Below, in pieces: positions 47,097 to 58,512 of a DNA stretch of 64,000 nt (the first letter of the stretch is position 1; each line of letters begins with the position of its first letter). The DNA lies in the NCBI RefSeq assembly GCF_963259705.1, contig NC_081851.1, positions 16,156,145 through 16,220,144 of the forward strand, written 5' to 3'. Under the pieces are notes generated by a model that was given only the letters and a program-made list of their open reading frames with translations, was not told the origin of the DNA and did no database searches. Position numbers and translations under genes: made by a program. The stretch is from Myotis daubentonii. Lineage: Eukaryota; Chordata; Mammalia; Chiroptera; Vespertilionidae.

Positions 47097-47286
47097 AGTG
47101 GTTCTCAACCTTCCTAATGCCGCGACCCTTTAATACAGCTCCTCATGTTGTGGTGACCCCCAACCATAAAATCATGTTCATTGCTACTTCATAACTGTAG
47201 TTCTTCTACTGTTATGAATTGTAATGTAAATATCTGATATGCAGGATGTATTTTCATTGTGCGCGACCCACAGGTTGAGAACCGCT
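47097..47286 (-). mobile_element. SPIN-type hAT fragment, internally deleted
   Basis: Inverted ends tggttctcaacc and ggttgagaaccgctg, with the same interior as the element at 7149 in opposite orientation ('atctgatatgcaggatgtattttcattgt'). About 110 bp between the interior and the right end are missing. No 8-bp flanking duplication is visible, partly because the right end lies in a local duplication. Confidence 0.85.
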
Positions 47287-47357
47287 GCCCTAGGGGAAGG
47301 GAGGGCCTTCAGGGAGGTTGAGAACCGCTGCCCTAGGGGAAGGGAGGGCCTTCAGGG
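47273..47357. repeat. 43-bp tandem duplication overlapping the SPIN terminus
   Basis: The unit ggttgagaaccgctgcccta... (43 bp) occurs at 47273-47315 and again from 47316, identical by eye. It copies the right SPIN terminus plus about 28 bp of flank. Confidence 0.9.
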
Positions 47358-49292
47358 AAGGACAGGAGTGAGAGTTCCAGTTCCACGGCAAACAGAAGCA
47401 GAGAAAGATGGGGGTGTCCAGCGGGTGGGGAGTGCTGAGGGGGCATGGGGCAATCACAGCTTCAGACAAGAAGCAGCCATGCCAGATATGCAAAGGTTGG
47501 ACGTAACATTCCTTTCACTGGGACAGATGGGGGGCAGCAGGGAGAAGGATTAACAGTAAGACAGGGAGGGGGGTGAACAAGGCAGGAGGTTGGGGGGCAC
47601 ACACCCCAGGCCCCGTCTGAGAGAGCAGGCCTGGGGTCGGCCCACTGCGGTGCATTCGGCTCTGCCGCATCCTCACTCTGGGGCTCTGGGCAGATCACTG
47701 GACTCCCTGGGCTGGTGTCCTTCTCTGAATGAGGGGGATTGACAGCTGTGCAGGGCCTTCCCCCTCAGGGCCAGCTCCAGAGCAGGCGCTGCCATCAGGG
47801 CAGATGCCTGCTTCCTGCTGAGCCCAGACCTGGTGCTAGGAAGTGAGGCAGCGATCAGGAAGGAGAAGAAAGGTGTTCTCACTTGTGAGAAAGACTCAGA
47901 CACATAGCTCCTTGCAGCGCCTTTTGCTGTTGACCCTGGCTGGGTGGGGCTGCCCCGTCCTCGGGTCCCCATGTTGGGGCAGGGGGCTGGGTGTGCCCAC
48001 AGGGTGCTGTGAGGGCACGGATATGAGCCCCACTGTGCCTGGCCCTCCCCCTCATGGGGAAGAAGCTCCCTGCCTGATACTTCCTAGGAGTCTGGAGACA
48101 GTGCCCAGACCTGTGAGATAAAGGCAGGGCGGCCTCGGCCCAGGAAAAGTAGGCAGAGCTGGCATTAGAGCAGTGATCCTTCCGGGAGTTTGTCAACCTG
48201 CCTGTACCAGGCCACCCCCAGCCCGGTGAATGGAGCCGGCTCTCGGTCCTGCTGCTCACTGGGTTGCAAGGTGTCTGAAGGTCCTGCCCCCAGAGGTTCT
48301 AGTCAGTGGCCTGAGGTCTCAGGTGTCTAAAAGCTCTGAGAGCCACCTGATCTGGATCATGGGGCTACTCTGTTTTAGCTTTAGAGCCATCATCCCAAAC
48401 CAGCATCTGGGTCAAAAGTCAAATGCAGGCTCTTGGGCCCCAGCCCAGAATGACCATGTCAGAAGCTCTGAGGGTGGGAGGGGCCTGGCGCTCTCAGGAG
48501 GGGTCAGCTCTTGTTGTACCTGCCCCCTGCAAGGTGTGAGCTGAGCATGTCACCCTGACAGAAGCTGGCGCCAATGCCTGCTGCTTGCTGGCACTGTCAG
48601 TTAAGGACACCTGCTCACAGTCACATCGTTAGCAGGGAATGACCCTCTTCCCGTCCCCTGTGGTCATGAGTTTGTTGTCAGTGGGAAGGGACAGCAGCAC
48701 GGGCCTCGCCTGGGAGTCGCACCTCAGGGCCCACCCTGAGTCTGAATCTGCATCCATCACGGTGTTCAGGTGTCAGGCACAGAGTGTGAGACGTGCGGGT
48801 CCAGGCAGTTCATGTTCAGGGAGTGGGCACTGGTGGTTCCCACAGAAGAGCTCCGTGTCAGGCCGCTGATTGGGCAGTCGTCCAGACAGGACGGAGCTGG
48901 TCTGGCCTGGGCAGCAGTGGGGTGTGGAGAGGGAGCCACATGGGGAATGAGGACAGGCCTTGGTGGTCCATTTACTTGGAGGGGAGAGGAGGGAGAGAGA
49001 GAGCAGAGGACCCCTCAGAGCATCTGGATGAATAGGAATGTCACCAACTGGGTGAAGTCCCTGTAGGACATCCAGTGGTGGCTGCTGGCCCCAGGAATGT
49101 GGCCTGACCCTCAGGACAGTATTGGACACGGCCTAAGACGGAAGCATTGAGAGTGAGCAGTGGAAAGCTGGGAGGGAAGCTGACCGATGGGTGTCCATGG
49201 CCTTTTTCTCTACCATGAGCTGGAAGTGTACACCATGGGCTGAGAGGTGATGGTCCAGGGTATGGGGAGCTCACTGCACAACTAGGCCTGAC

Positions 49293-49371
49293 CTGGGCAG
49301 CGGCTCAGGGATGCCACCCAGGAGCCAGGCTTCTCCCTTCCTGCTCTGCAGCCTTGGCAGTGGCTGATGTA
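49293..49371. repeat. Duplicated intronic block A, copy 1
   Basis: The text from 'ctgggcagcggctcaggg' to 'cttggcagtggctgatgt' recurs, with several differences, at 50314-50395. It lies 150 bp before exon 9. Confidence 0.75.
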
Positions 49372-49517
49372 CCTCCCCAGGAAGTGGGCAAGAAGGTTTC
49401 CCTTAAGAAAAGGCCTGATAAAGTGTTCCGTGGGGCTGACAGGTTTCGGGTTTGCTTTAAAACACAGTTCACTCCCTGAAATGGACTTTTGCATGGGCTG
49501 GGTCTTTGGCTCCGCAG

Positions 49518-49655
49518 ATTGAAGACTGGCAAGTCCAGATGGAAAGAGAAAAGCAGACCAGCCGGGATCTGGCGACTCTCTGTGAGGAGCTGGTGGAGGA
49601 GAGAGAACAGCTGCTCCGTGACATTGAGACCCTGAAGGCTGAGGAAGCCCAGGAG
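49518..49655 (+). CDS. CCDC88C-like exon 9
   Basis: Acceptor tggctccgcag, donor GTAGGC, 138 nt, phase 0 to 0, 46 residues, the same length as the Daple counterpart. It encodes IEDWQVQMEREKQTSRDLAT, then LCEELVEEREQLLRDIETLK, tracking the Daple coiled coil residue for residue with conservative changes. Confidence 0.92.
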
Positions 49656-49854
49656 GTAGGCCCTCCAGCGCCATGCCTCCCCTGGCGCCCCTGCCTGCAA
49701 GAGGGAGAGTCCAGGACCATAGGCTGTCCTGGGAATCCAGCAGTGATTCCCGGGTTACCAGTCTCTTCCCTCAGCTGCAGCTCACACCAGCAATTCCAGC
49801 CACAGCAGGGGCGCGGGGACAGATATTGCTTCCCAGGGACACTGGCAATCTTTT

Positions 49855-50070
49855 TGTTTTTTCAATCTATTTTTTATTTATTTCAGAGGGGAAGGGAGAA
49901 GGAGAGAGGGATAAAAACATCAATGATGAGAGAGAATCATTGATCGGCTGCCTCCTGCATGCCACCTACTGGGATTGAACCAGCAACCTGAACATGTGCC
50001 CTGACCGGTAATCAAACCGTGACCTCCTGGTTCATAGGTTGATGCTCAAGCATTGACCCACACTGGCTGG
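49855..50070 (-). mobile_element. Ves SINE in intron 9
   Basis: Reverse Ves: 'ttttatttatttcagagggg', 'aacatcaatgatgagagaga', 'ggctgcctcctgcatgccacc', 'caagcattgacccacactggctgg'. Confidence 0.88.
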
Positions 50071-50313
50071 AGATCACTGGCCATCTTGTTTATGATTTTC
50101 ATGACTTGGGGGAGGAGAGGGGAGGTGCTCCTGGCTGTGCTCCAGGCTGTGGTGGGAGAGGCCAGAATGCTGCTAAATGTCCTGCAGCTCATGGGACAGC
50201 CCGTAGGACAAAGATCCCCCTTCAAATGTCCAGCTTCACACTCAGAGCCCTGGATAACCTCCAGGGTTGACCTGCCTCATCCCACAGGAAGTCCTAGGGT
50301 AGGCAGCCCAGTG

Positions 50314-50395
50314 CTGGGGCAGCGGCTCAGGGACGCCACCCAGAAACCAGGCTTTTCTCTTCCTGCTCTGCCAGTCTTGGCAGTGGCTGTTGTAT
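50314..50395. repeat. Duplicated intronic block A, copy 2
   Basis: Second copy of the 49293-49371 block, here followed directly by block B at 50396. Confidence 0.75.
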
Positions 50396-50613
50396 GCTCA
50401 TGTTTCCTCTGGTCCCGCTGCTTCACAGTGAAGAGTAGTAAATCCAACTTCACCCTCAGCGATGTGGAGTTGGTGTGGCTGGAGACTGAGGGGCAGGAGG
50501 GTCCCCCAGGGGAGAAGGGTGTGCCCACTAATCCCGGCTCAGGGAAACCAGGTGTCAGCATTGGGGTCCCAGCTCCTGGGGAATTCCTACCCCCTCTTCC
50601 TTTCCTCTCCAAA
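50396..50613. repeat. Duplicated intronic block B, copy 1
   Basis: 218 bp, from 'gctcatgtttcctctggtcc' to 'cctttcctctccaaa', repeated at 52674-52891 with only about three differences (50457, 50540 and 50581 by eye). An ORF through it is open in both copies, but I find no matching splice phase, so I treat it as non-coding. Confidence 0.9.
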
Positions 50614-51412
50614 GAAGTGGGCAGGAAGAATGTGGAGTGTGAAGAGACAGAGGGAAGGCCTCCCGGGATCCTCTGTGGACATCTCATTGGCCACACCTGA
50701 CACATGACTAACCCTAACTGCAAGGGAGGCTGGGTATCAGGTACTTGAGTTCTTCAGCCTCTCTAGTATTGCAGAAAAGGGGCTTGGGGAGGTGCTGTGT
50801 AGACTTAAGAGGCATGCATCTACCCTCCCCCAATATGGCTTCCAGTCTAGGAGGTGGAACGACAGGTGACTTGAGACGTGTGCTATTGAGGGAATATACG
50901 TGGGTCCAGGGAGAGTCTTATTAGGTGGAGGACATTTAGAATCACGGTGCAGGGCTTCCCTGAGTAGCTGTCAATCACACTGAGCCCTGGAGGATGAGAA
51001 GGAGCCAGTGATGCTGGAGGCCGCGGGTGGAGGCAGGTGAGCATTCACAGCAGAGGGAAGATCATGTGCAATGTCTGCAGGGGAGAGTGGCGTGAGGGGC
51101 AGCCACAGAGGTGGGCGGTCAGCTCTCGAGCCACTGTGAACCAGGGTAAAAAGCACCAAGGAAATCACTTTCATTGTTTTAAGAGAAGATGTGGTTTTTG
51201 TTTCTAAGTCATTTGGCTTCTGTGAAAGTGTTTAGACTGGAACTGTCTGGGTGGGGATCTCCGTGCCTTCACCTTCTGTCCATATCAGGCCTTTGGGAAA
51301 CGTTAAGACGTCCTTTGGGTCCATGATTAAATGGGCATTCCAGGCCTACACTTTAGGTCTCAAATTTGGACCGAAATCACGCCAGTGTCATTTCCATTGT
51401 GTTTTCCTGCAG
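50614..51412. other. 3' part of intron 9
   Basis: No recognised repeat or exon. It ends in a good acceptor (gttttcctgcag) before exon 10. Confidence 0.5.
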
Positions 51413-51874
51413 TTCAAGGATCTTAAACAACTGGTGCGTTCACTGCGGGATAGTTCACAGACCAGCAGCAAGGCCCGCATGAAGGGCCAGAAGACTGAGA
51501 AAAAAGTGCTCCTCCAGACGGTGACGGACACCAAAAGGAAAGTGACCATGATGGAGTGGGAGCGGCGGCAGCTGTGCCGGGACCTGGAGCAGGTGAAGGC
51601 GCAGGCGGCGCAGGCACAGGAGCTGGAGCACAGGAAGGTGCGGGTGAAGGAGCACGTGGTGCGGACACAGAAGCTGGAGCAGGAGCTGCATCGCCTGCAG
51701 GAGGAGATCGAGAAGCTAGCCATGGAGGTCAGCGCCCTGACGACGGCCCCTCAGAAGGTCCACGCCCTCGAGTGGGAGAGCCCGGAACTGTTGCTGGAGA
51801 ACCAGAGGCTGCAGACGTCTCTGGACACCCTGCAGCCCGAGGGCCTGGAGCAGGACAAGCAGCTGGACACCAGG
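51413..51874 (+). CDS. CCDC88C-like exon 10
   Basis: Acceptor gttttcctgcag, donor GTAATT, 462 nt, phase 0 to 0, 154 residues. It starts FKDLKQLVRSLRDSSQTSSK, continues with WERRQLCRDLEQVK, ELHRLQEEIEKLA and ENQRLQTSLDTLQ, all in Daple order. In Daple this block continues for several hundred residues of coiled coil. Here it stops at the donor, and the next exon resumes far downstream in the Daple order, still in frame. Confidence 0.93.
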
Positions 51875-52365
51875 GTAATTCTGGCCTCAGAATGAGTTAG
51901 GACGGATTCCTCCCGGTCAACTTTCTGGTGGTTTGAATGCGGTTGGATGGGTGTTGTGTAAATATCGGAGAAATGGGTTGGTAGTGCTGTTCAGGTTCTC
52001 TATATCCTTACTGATTTTCCATGCACTTTTCAAAGTGGCCAGAGAGGGTACCCAAGGAGCTTATCCAGAGAAAGGGCACAAATTGCCAAGAAAGGTCACA
52101 TGTGCAGAGAGGGGCCCAGGACTAAGCTTAGGCCCATGGGGCAGTCTGTTTCTGCCGTGGGCCTTCCCAGAGCAGCTCCTTGAGTGCAGGGAGAACTGTC
52201 CTCAGCACGGCTGGGTGCTGCCTCTCCTGAGGGTGCTGCTATTTTGGTGTCAACACTTGACCTGCTCTTGGCCCCTCACTCCGTGTGGGGACGTGGGGAT
52301 CCGGAGTCTGTGGTCCCCCTGGGCCTGCACCTGGTGAGGCATCATCCCCTTCTCCCTCCCAGCAG
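51875..52365. other. Intron 10, site of a missing central coiled-coil block
   Basis: Only about 490 bp separate exons 10 and 11, whereas the Daple central coiled coil (several hundred residues over several exons) should lie between them. No remnant is recognisable, suggesting a genomic deletion. Confidence 0.7.
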
Positions 52366-52607
52366 GTGGAAAATTCCACTCTGAGCTCCCAGAGCGCCTC
52401 GCTCACTGCGCTCACAGAGCAGAACACGCAGCTCCAGCACCAGCAGCTGGCGGCAGCCCACAAGGCCCTGCAGCAGGAACACGCGTGCCTGGGCGCGCTC
52501 CACGAGCGCCTGACTAGGGAGCACGAGGCCCTTCTGGACAAGTACCACCGCCAGAAGACACTGCTGAGTCGGACCCTGAAGCTGGAGAGCAAGGCTCTCA
52601 GTGACAG
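52366..52607 (+). CDS. CCDC88C-like exon 11
   Basis: 242 nt, donor GTGGGT, ending in phase 2. It encodes VENSTLSSQSASLTALTEQN and later CLGALHERLTREHEALLDKY, matching Daple's VENSTLSSQSAALTAQ and LGTLHERQSAEYEAL regions, about a dozen residues shorter in between. The acceptor is a NAGNAG (agcag at 52361-52365), so a glutamine may be added by choosing the upstream AG. Confidence 0.92.
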
Positions 52608-55483
52608 GTGGGTGCCTGTGGCTGGGGGTGACGGACAGGCTCCCCGGGCTCCTGTCCCCCCTTCACTCTGGCCGCTCATGTTTCCTCTGGTCCCGCTGCT
52701 TCACAGTGAAGAGTAGTAAATCCACCTTCACCCTCAGCGATGTGGAGTTGGTGTGGCTGGAGACTGAGGGGCAGGAGGGTCCCCCAGGGGAGAAGGGTGT
52801 GCCCACTAATCCTGGCTCAGGGAAACCAGGTGTCAGCATTGGGGTCCCAGCTCCTGGGGGATTCCTACCCCCTCTTCCTTTCCTCTCCAAACCAAGGACC
52901 AGGAGGAGAAGTCACCACAGCTGCCAATTTTCAGGGGCGTGCCTTATCTAGCTCCCCAGGCCTTTTCCCTGTCCAAGTCTCAAAGTCTGCACTTCTGATT
53001 TTCTTTTTTTACTTTTAATTTTGGAAAGTTTTGAATATATGGACGTGTACAGACTAGTATAGTGAAAACCCCGTGTTCCCCTCACCTGCAGCAGCATTAT
53101 CAGTACTCTGCCATTCTCATGTCACCTTTACCTCTGACTCTCCATATACCTTTTTAAGGTAAAATTGATGTACCTTAAATGCATAAATCTTAACTTTGCA
53201 CTTTTTCAAAATCAGGGCTTTGTGTGCATGTTGTCAGCCAACTTCGTCTGAGCTCCTGCCAGGCAGATCCCTGATTGCAATGGCCCCAGCAGGTGCACCG
53301 GGACCCAGAGCCTGGGGGAAGTGAGATGTACAGAGGACTCCAATGTGGTGGGGAGAGAGAGTGGGAGAGATGCGCTAAAGAGAGGCTCTCCCACACTTGG
53401 AGCAGCCCAGGAGGGAGCTGTCCACTTCCTGTGCTTGTGAGTTGTCCCTGCTGAGTTCTTCCCAGGCCTCTGCCTCAGCAAGATGCTAGGCAAAGGCTGG
53501 GGCTCCCTGGGAGCAGCTGAGGTGCAGGGATTTGGCATCACAGGGACCAGGAGGGCACTGAGCCTGCAGAGCCTGCGGAGGGCGCCTGCTGCTGCATGAA
53601 CTTGGGGGAGATGACATACATTTACACACTCACCCAGTGCTTCCTGTGGACTCTCCCCAGAGCCTTCCACCCCTTTCTCCACCCAGATGCCCATCCTTCG
53701 GGGGTGCCGAGATGTCTGCTCCTATCAGACTCTCGTTTCTTCCAGCCAGAATGAGCATCTTCTGCCTCTTGGCATCTCCATCTCTGCCTCCTCCGCACCC
53801 ATCCTGTGTTCACGAGATGCTTAGTAAGCACCCACTGGGCGCCTGGTGCTGTCTAACATGGTTTGAATGCACCCAGCTGACTACTGATGGGAGCCTCCTG
53901 TGGTGCCCACCCCTCACCAGGTGCTGCGGGCCCTCCCCTCAATGATAACCATGTGTATATATTCTTATGGCTGTTAACATGGGAAGGTTTGTACAGGTGG
54001 CATTTGACTGGTCTGAGGGAGGAGTTCATTGCTCTGCCTATGACTCCTTGCTTGGTGGACCTACTGTGTGATTCAGTGGTTTTTGCTGGTTGGACAGATA
54101 GCTGGAGGCCCTTGGTGTGTCTGCAGCAGGGCTGCAGGTTAGAGGTGGAGGTGCCTGGAACACAGGCCGGGGGCTCTGTATTCATTTCACCTGACACTTG
54201 ACTGAGACACTCGCTCCTTCCTTCCCCTGGTGCACATGCACTGGGTGTCAAGCCTCGTACCCGGGATTCAGTGGGGAGAAGCACTCGCAGTTTCTGCCCT
54301 GCAGGAGGGTGGTTACTGATGGTTGCGATATGCTTGATCCTGTGCTTTTCCAAGACACAACAGGGAAGCAGGAGGTGGGGACCCTAATGGTCCATAGCCC
54401 TGTTTGTCAAACCTGGATGAGAAAGATCGCTGCCCTGAAAGCCCAGCAGAGCCATCACCCCCACCTTCCATTTCCCATGTCTGGGCAGCCTCCACTTGTG
54501 GCTAAAGGCCACAGGAAGGAATGTTTGTCTTCCAACAGCCGACCAAGCAGGTGTGTGTGTGTCTGAGTCCGCACAAGTCTTGGCTCCAGGCAGATGGTAC
54601 AAGTACAGCTGATATGGGGTGGGCTTGGATGGAGGGCTGCAGGCAGGGGCTGAAACCCTGGAACTTGGGTGGACTCTGTCAGCCTGTATCTGGGTGTGGA
54701 CACCTCAGGAAGGGGGTCTGGAAAGGGTTTTGCCTGCCTGGGGAAGATTGAATGGTGATGACTCAGTCTCCACCTAGGACCTGGGGAGGCCCCTGAGTCA
54801 CCTGAACAGGGAAGGTTCCTGCAGGAGGAGGAACAGCCTGGGGCTGGTCAGGGGCTCCCTCTTGTGCTCTGCTGCCCTCCGGAGAGGCTGTGTGGGACCC
54901 TCTGCAGACTGAGACAGGAAGGAAATAAAAGCCCGAGCTGAGGGGGAGGCTGTGGGAGAGCAAGGGCAAGAGCTGGACTGGGGGTGCCTTGAGGAGCCAT
55001 GAGGGTGTGCAGTTGCCCATGATGGCTGCTTGGGCCCCACCAGGCAAGACTCTGGCCCCCAAGCTGCCTGGATCAGAGCAAGAAGAGTCGTGCTCCTGAG
55101 CTGGGGCGGAGGGCTCACCCAGGGCCCATTGAGGGGGATCAGCTGTTATGGGCGGTGGAATTCTGCTGTGTTTGCAGTGGTTTCTTTGAGAAGGGCGTGG
55201 AGTTCATAAAACAGTGGTTTTGTTCCCAGTGGGATGAAGGAGGGAGGCTGCTTTGACAGGGACTGGAAGGGACCATGGAGACACGTCGGGTGGGAGGAGG
55301 GAGGACTTGCCTCCTGTGCTGGAGGAGACCCCCGGAGGTGGCCCAGTGACTGTCCCCTCTCTCTGTCCAGCCCTGTCCCACGCGGATCCCCCTCTCCCTC
55401 AGCTCTGCAGAGAGAAGCCGCTCACCCAGGCTTTGAGGTCTCCCTGGGTTTCCATTCCTAGCGGGTGTGTTTCCCTTCAACAG
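52608..55483. other. Intron 11
   Basis: About 2.9 kb, starting with the second copy of duplicated block B. Otherwise GC-rich with no supported exon. Confidence 0.55.
52674..52891. repeat. Duplicated intronic block B, copy 2
   Basis: 218 bp nearly identical to 50396-50613, located 66 bp after exon 11. High identity implies a recent copy or conversion within the gene. Confidence 0.9.
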
Positions 55484-55627
55484 ATACAAGGACCAGCTCC
55501 AACATAAGGCGGCGCTGGAGCAGCTGGGGACGCTCTTGACCACCGAGCGGGAGGCTCTGCAGCAGGAGCAGAGGACGAGCACCATGGCCGCCGAGGAGAA
55601 CCAGAGGCTGCAGCGAGAGCTGGACAG
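55484..55627 (+). CDS. CCDC88C-like exon 12
   Basis: Acceptor cccttcaacag, donor GTAACC, 144 nt. The first base completes an arginine codon from exon 11 and the last two begin another. It encodes [20 protein letters not shown] and [10 protein letters not shown], almost the Daple text ([24 protein letters not shown]). Confidence 0.93.
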
Positions 55628-56489
55628 GTAACCACCAGGCCCCCTGCAGCGCCTCTGCCAGGATGTCATTCAGACCCACTCACTCAGCACCCGCTGAGCT
55701 GAGCTCAAGTGAGACCCCTGGTGATGGTGCATTTTTACCAACCCTGCCCTGGAAGCAGCTGGTGGGAACAAGGTAAAGGGGTCTCCAGCTGGTGGCTGGA
55801 AGGAAGGACTCGGCAGCTGGGATGGGGCATTGTCTCGGTTTGGACAGTCTCCCCTCCCACAATTATGATGCTGATGACTGTCGGGCAGGGGTACCTGCAT
55901 CCTCTCACACCAGCGATCCCATGAGGGAGGGGGCGTGGTCCTCAGCATTCACGCATTCCCATTTGTGAATTCACATCCTGGCTGAAATGCACTGGTGACC
56001 CCCAAATCAGTGCCCGTGGCCTGTCATGGACGTGCCCAGAGTGGGAGATACTGGAGTTGCCTGATGTGCACATTTGCAGCTGAGGTTCAACAAGGCCTTT
56101 GACCCCAGACTTGTTTCAGCTCTCACCTACCAGCGTCCTCTTCATGGGCCACTGAGTGCCATGGTGTTCTATTTTGTGTGCTTTGGAGGCGATTTCGCTG
56201 TTTGAAATGGCCCCCAAATGGAGTGTTGAAGCGTTGTCTAGTGTTCCCAAGTGCAAGGCTGCGCTGGGCCTCACGGGGAATATTCGAGTGGCACACAAGG
56301 GTCATTCGGGCCCAGGTATGGTGCTGTTGGCTCTGAGTGTATTACACGAGGCGTCTTTATGTCTTGATGAGCTGACAAAATGTGACCAGAGACTCCCAGG
56401 AACCGGTGGGAATAGTTTCAGTACTCACTAATTCAGGGTTCACGTGGTTGGGCAGAACATTATACTGTGAATCACAAGAGTTGACTGAG

Positions 56490-56650
56490 CTATTGTTATC
56501 CTTTAAAAAATCCACAGCAACAGAGGAGGAAACAGGCTCAGGGAGATTAAACAACTTGTTCAAGGTCAATGCTCCTAGTTAGTGACACAGGCAGGATTCG
56601 AATCCAAGTCTTGCCTCAACCCAGAGGCGTGACCATATGAACCCTTCCTT
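56490..56650 (-). repeat. MIR SINE
   Basis: Reverse MIR core: 'gaggaggaaacaggctcagggagattaaacaacttg' and 'gacacaggcaggattcgaatccaagtctt'. Confidence 0.85.
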
Positions 56651-56867
56651 CCTACAGCCCTGAGTAAACTCAGCTGCCTGCAGTGGCCGGGCACGTCCAG
56701 CAGGTGGGGCAGGAGAGTCAGCAATAGACAGGCCCTGGTGGAGAATACAGCCCAGCTATAGAGGCTGTCAGCTGGGAGGCAGGCGGGGCTGCCAGGTCTT
56801 CCTTCTGTAGGTTTGTTGTTGTTGTTTGTTTTTGTTTGTTTTTTTGTTGTTTTTTTTCCCTGAGAAG

Positions 56868-56929
56868 AAGATATCTGAATGTTGATGGGTACCTTAAAAG
56901 ATATCTGAATGTTGATGGGTACCTTAAAA
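56868..56929. repeat. 30-bp tandem duplication
   Basis: gatatctgaatgttgatggg followed by taccttaaaa occurs twice in a row with no difference. Confidence 0.9.
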
Positions 56930-57130
56930 GTTTGGAATGCTGATACAGTAATTATTTTTTTGTTTTGTTTGTGTTTTTTATTAAATCTGCTTTTGTGGGC
57001 AGGACAGAGGAATGGGAGGACCTGGAGACATATTTGAGGCCAGGGACCCTTAAACCTAACCCGCGAGTATTCACAGGACCACAATGGCGAATCTTTTTAT
57101 CTTGTTCTGTTTCTTTTTTATGTTATTTTA

Positions 57131-58268
57131 CTAGGGGCCCGGTGCACGAAATTCGTGCACTGGGTGTGTGTGTGGGGGGGAGTGTCCCTCAGCCCAGCCT
57201 TCCCCCTCTCACATACTGGGAGCCCTCAGGCGTTGACCCCCATCACCCCAATCGCAGGATTGGCCCCTTGCCCAGGCCTGACGCCTCTGACAGAGGCGTC
57301 AGGCCTGGGCAGGGGACCCTCATTTCCCCCCATCACTGGTTCTGCCCCCAGCCCAGGCCTGATGCCTCTGGCCCAGGCATCAGGCCTGGGCAGGGGACCC
57401 CCAGGCCCCTCCGATTTCTGGCTCTGCCCCTTGCCCAGGCCTGATGCCTCAGCCAGAGGCGTAGACCCCCATCACCCTCTGATCACCTGATGGGCCCCTT
57501 GCCCAGGCCTGACGCCTCCACCAGAGGTGTCAGGCTTGGACAGGGGACCCCCATCTCCCCCCGATCACTGGCTCTGTCCCCTGCCCAGGCCTGAGGCCTC
57601 TGGCCCAGGAATCATGCCTGGGCAGGGGACCCCCATCTCCCTCTGATCGCTTGCTCTAGCCCCCACCCAAGCCTGACGCCTCTGACCCAGGCTTCAGGCC
57701 TGGGCAAGGGGACCATCATATCCCCCCAATCCCTGGCTCAGCCCCCCGCCCAGGCCTGATGCCTCAGCCAGAGGAGTTGACCCTCATCACCCTCCAATCA
57801 CCAATCACCGGATCGGCCCCTTGACCAGGCCTGAGGCGTCCGGCTCGGGCAGCGGGGACCCGCAGCTGCAGCAGCCCCGCGATCGTGGGCTCCGGTTTAG
57901 GCCCAGGCAAGGGACCCGTAGCTCCCGGGACTGCCAGCTTCGACCGTGCCCAGCTCCCATCGCTGGCTCCACCCCTACTTCCTGCTATCACTGGCCAGGG
58001 CGGCAAAGGCGCCTGATTCTCCGCCTTTGCCCTGCCCCCCAGCTCTTAGCTCCCCGCTGGGTTTCCGATCACTGTCAGTGGCAGGGGGCTTCTTCCTGCT
58101 TTCCCTTTCGCCTCCCTGCATTGTGCCTACATATGCAAATTAACCTCCATCTTGTTGGCAGTTAACTGCCAATCTTAGTTGGCAGTTAATTTGCATATAG
58201 CCCTGATTAGCCAATGAAAAGGGTATCGTCGTACGCCAATTACCATTTTTCTCTTTTATTAGTTTAGA
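57131..58268 (-). mobile_element. HeliBat-type Helitron G
   Basis: Reverse orientation: CTAG at 57131, the perfect hairpin 'gtgcacgaaattcgtgcac', and at the other end 'ctcttttattagtttaga', the complement of a Helitron 5' TC end (58267-58268). The 5' subterminal text 'ttaatttgcatatagccctgattagccaatg' is shared with Helitron B. The interior is a palindromic minisatellite. No Rep/helicase ORF. Confidence 0.88.
57255..57790. repeat. Palindromic minisatellite inside Helitron G
   Basis: About seven units of roughly 70-85 bp, each with 'gcccaggcctgacgcctctg' or a variant, followed in many units by its inverted copy and 'caggggacccccatc'. The unit at 57271-57309 is a perfect inverted repeat with 19-bp arms and a one-base centre. 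Confidence 0.85.
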
Positions 58269-58478
58269 TTTTTTTTAGTTGTCTTTATTGGAGAGACATC
58301 AATTAATAAAATCATACACACTTTAAAATGAAATAAAATAGAATAAAATAAGTAAATGTTAAAAAAAAATTAAAAAGCTGTGTGGGCCAAACTTCACACA
58401 CCTGTGTTCACATTGAGTCCATGAGCCTCTGGTCATATGATCTTTTTTGGTATAATCTACCCCAAGGAATCCCAGGTA

Positions 58479-58511
<33 letters not shown>
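58479..58511. repeat. (GAT)n microsatellite
   Basis: Uninterrupted run of about eleven GAT triplets. Confidence 0.95.

Positions 58512-58512
<1 letters not shown>

Larger units (their letters stand above)
44833..49517. other. Intron 8 of the CCDC88C-like gene
   Basis: About 4.7 kb, GC-rich, with MIR remains (45000-45125), a SPIN fragment (47097-47286) and the first copy of an intronic duplicated block (49293-49371). No additional exon supported. Confidence 0.55.

Noticed and set aside
50053..50700. 215-codon plus-strand ORF in intron 9
   Set aside because: Covers duplicated block B and SINE-flanking DNA. No Daple similarity and no phase-compatible splice sites.
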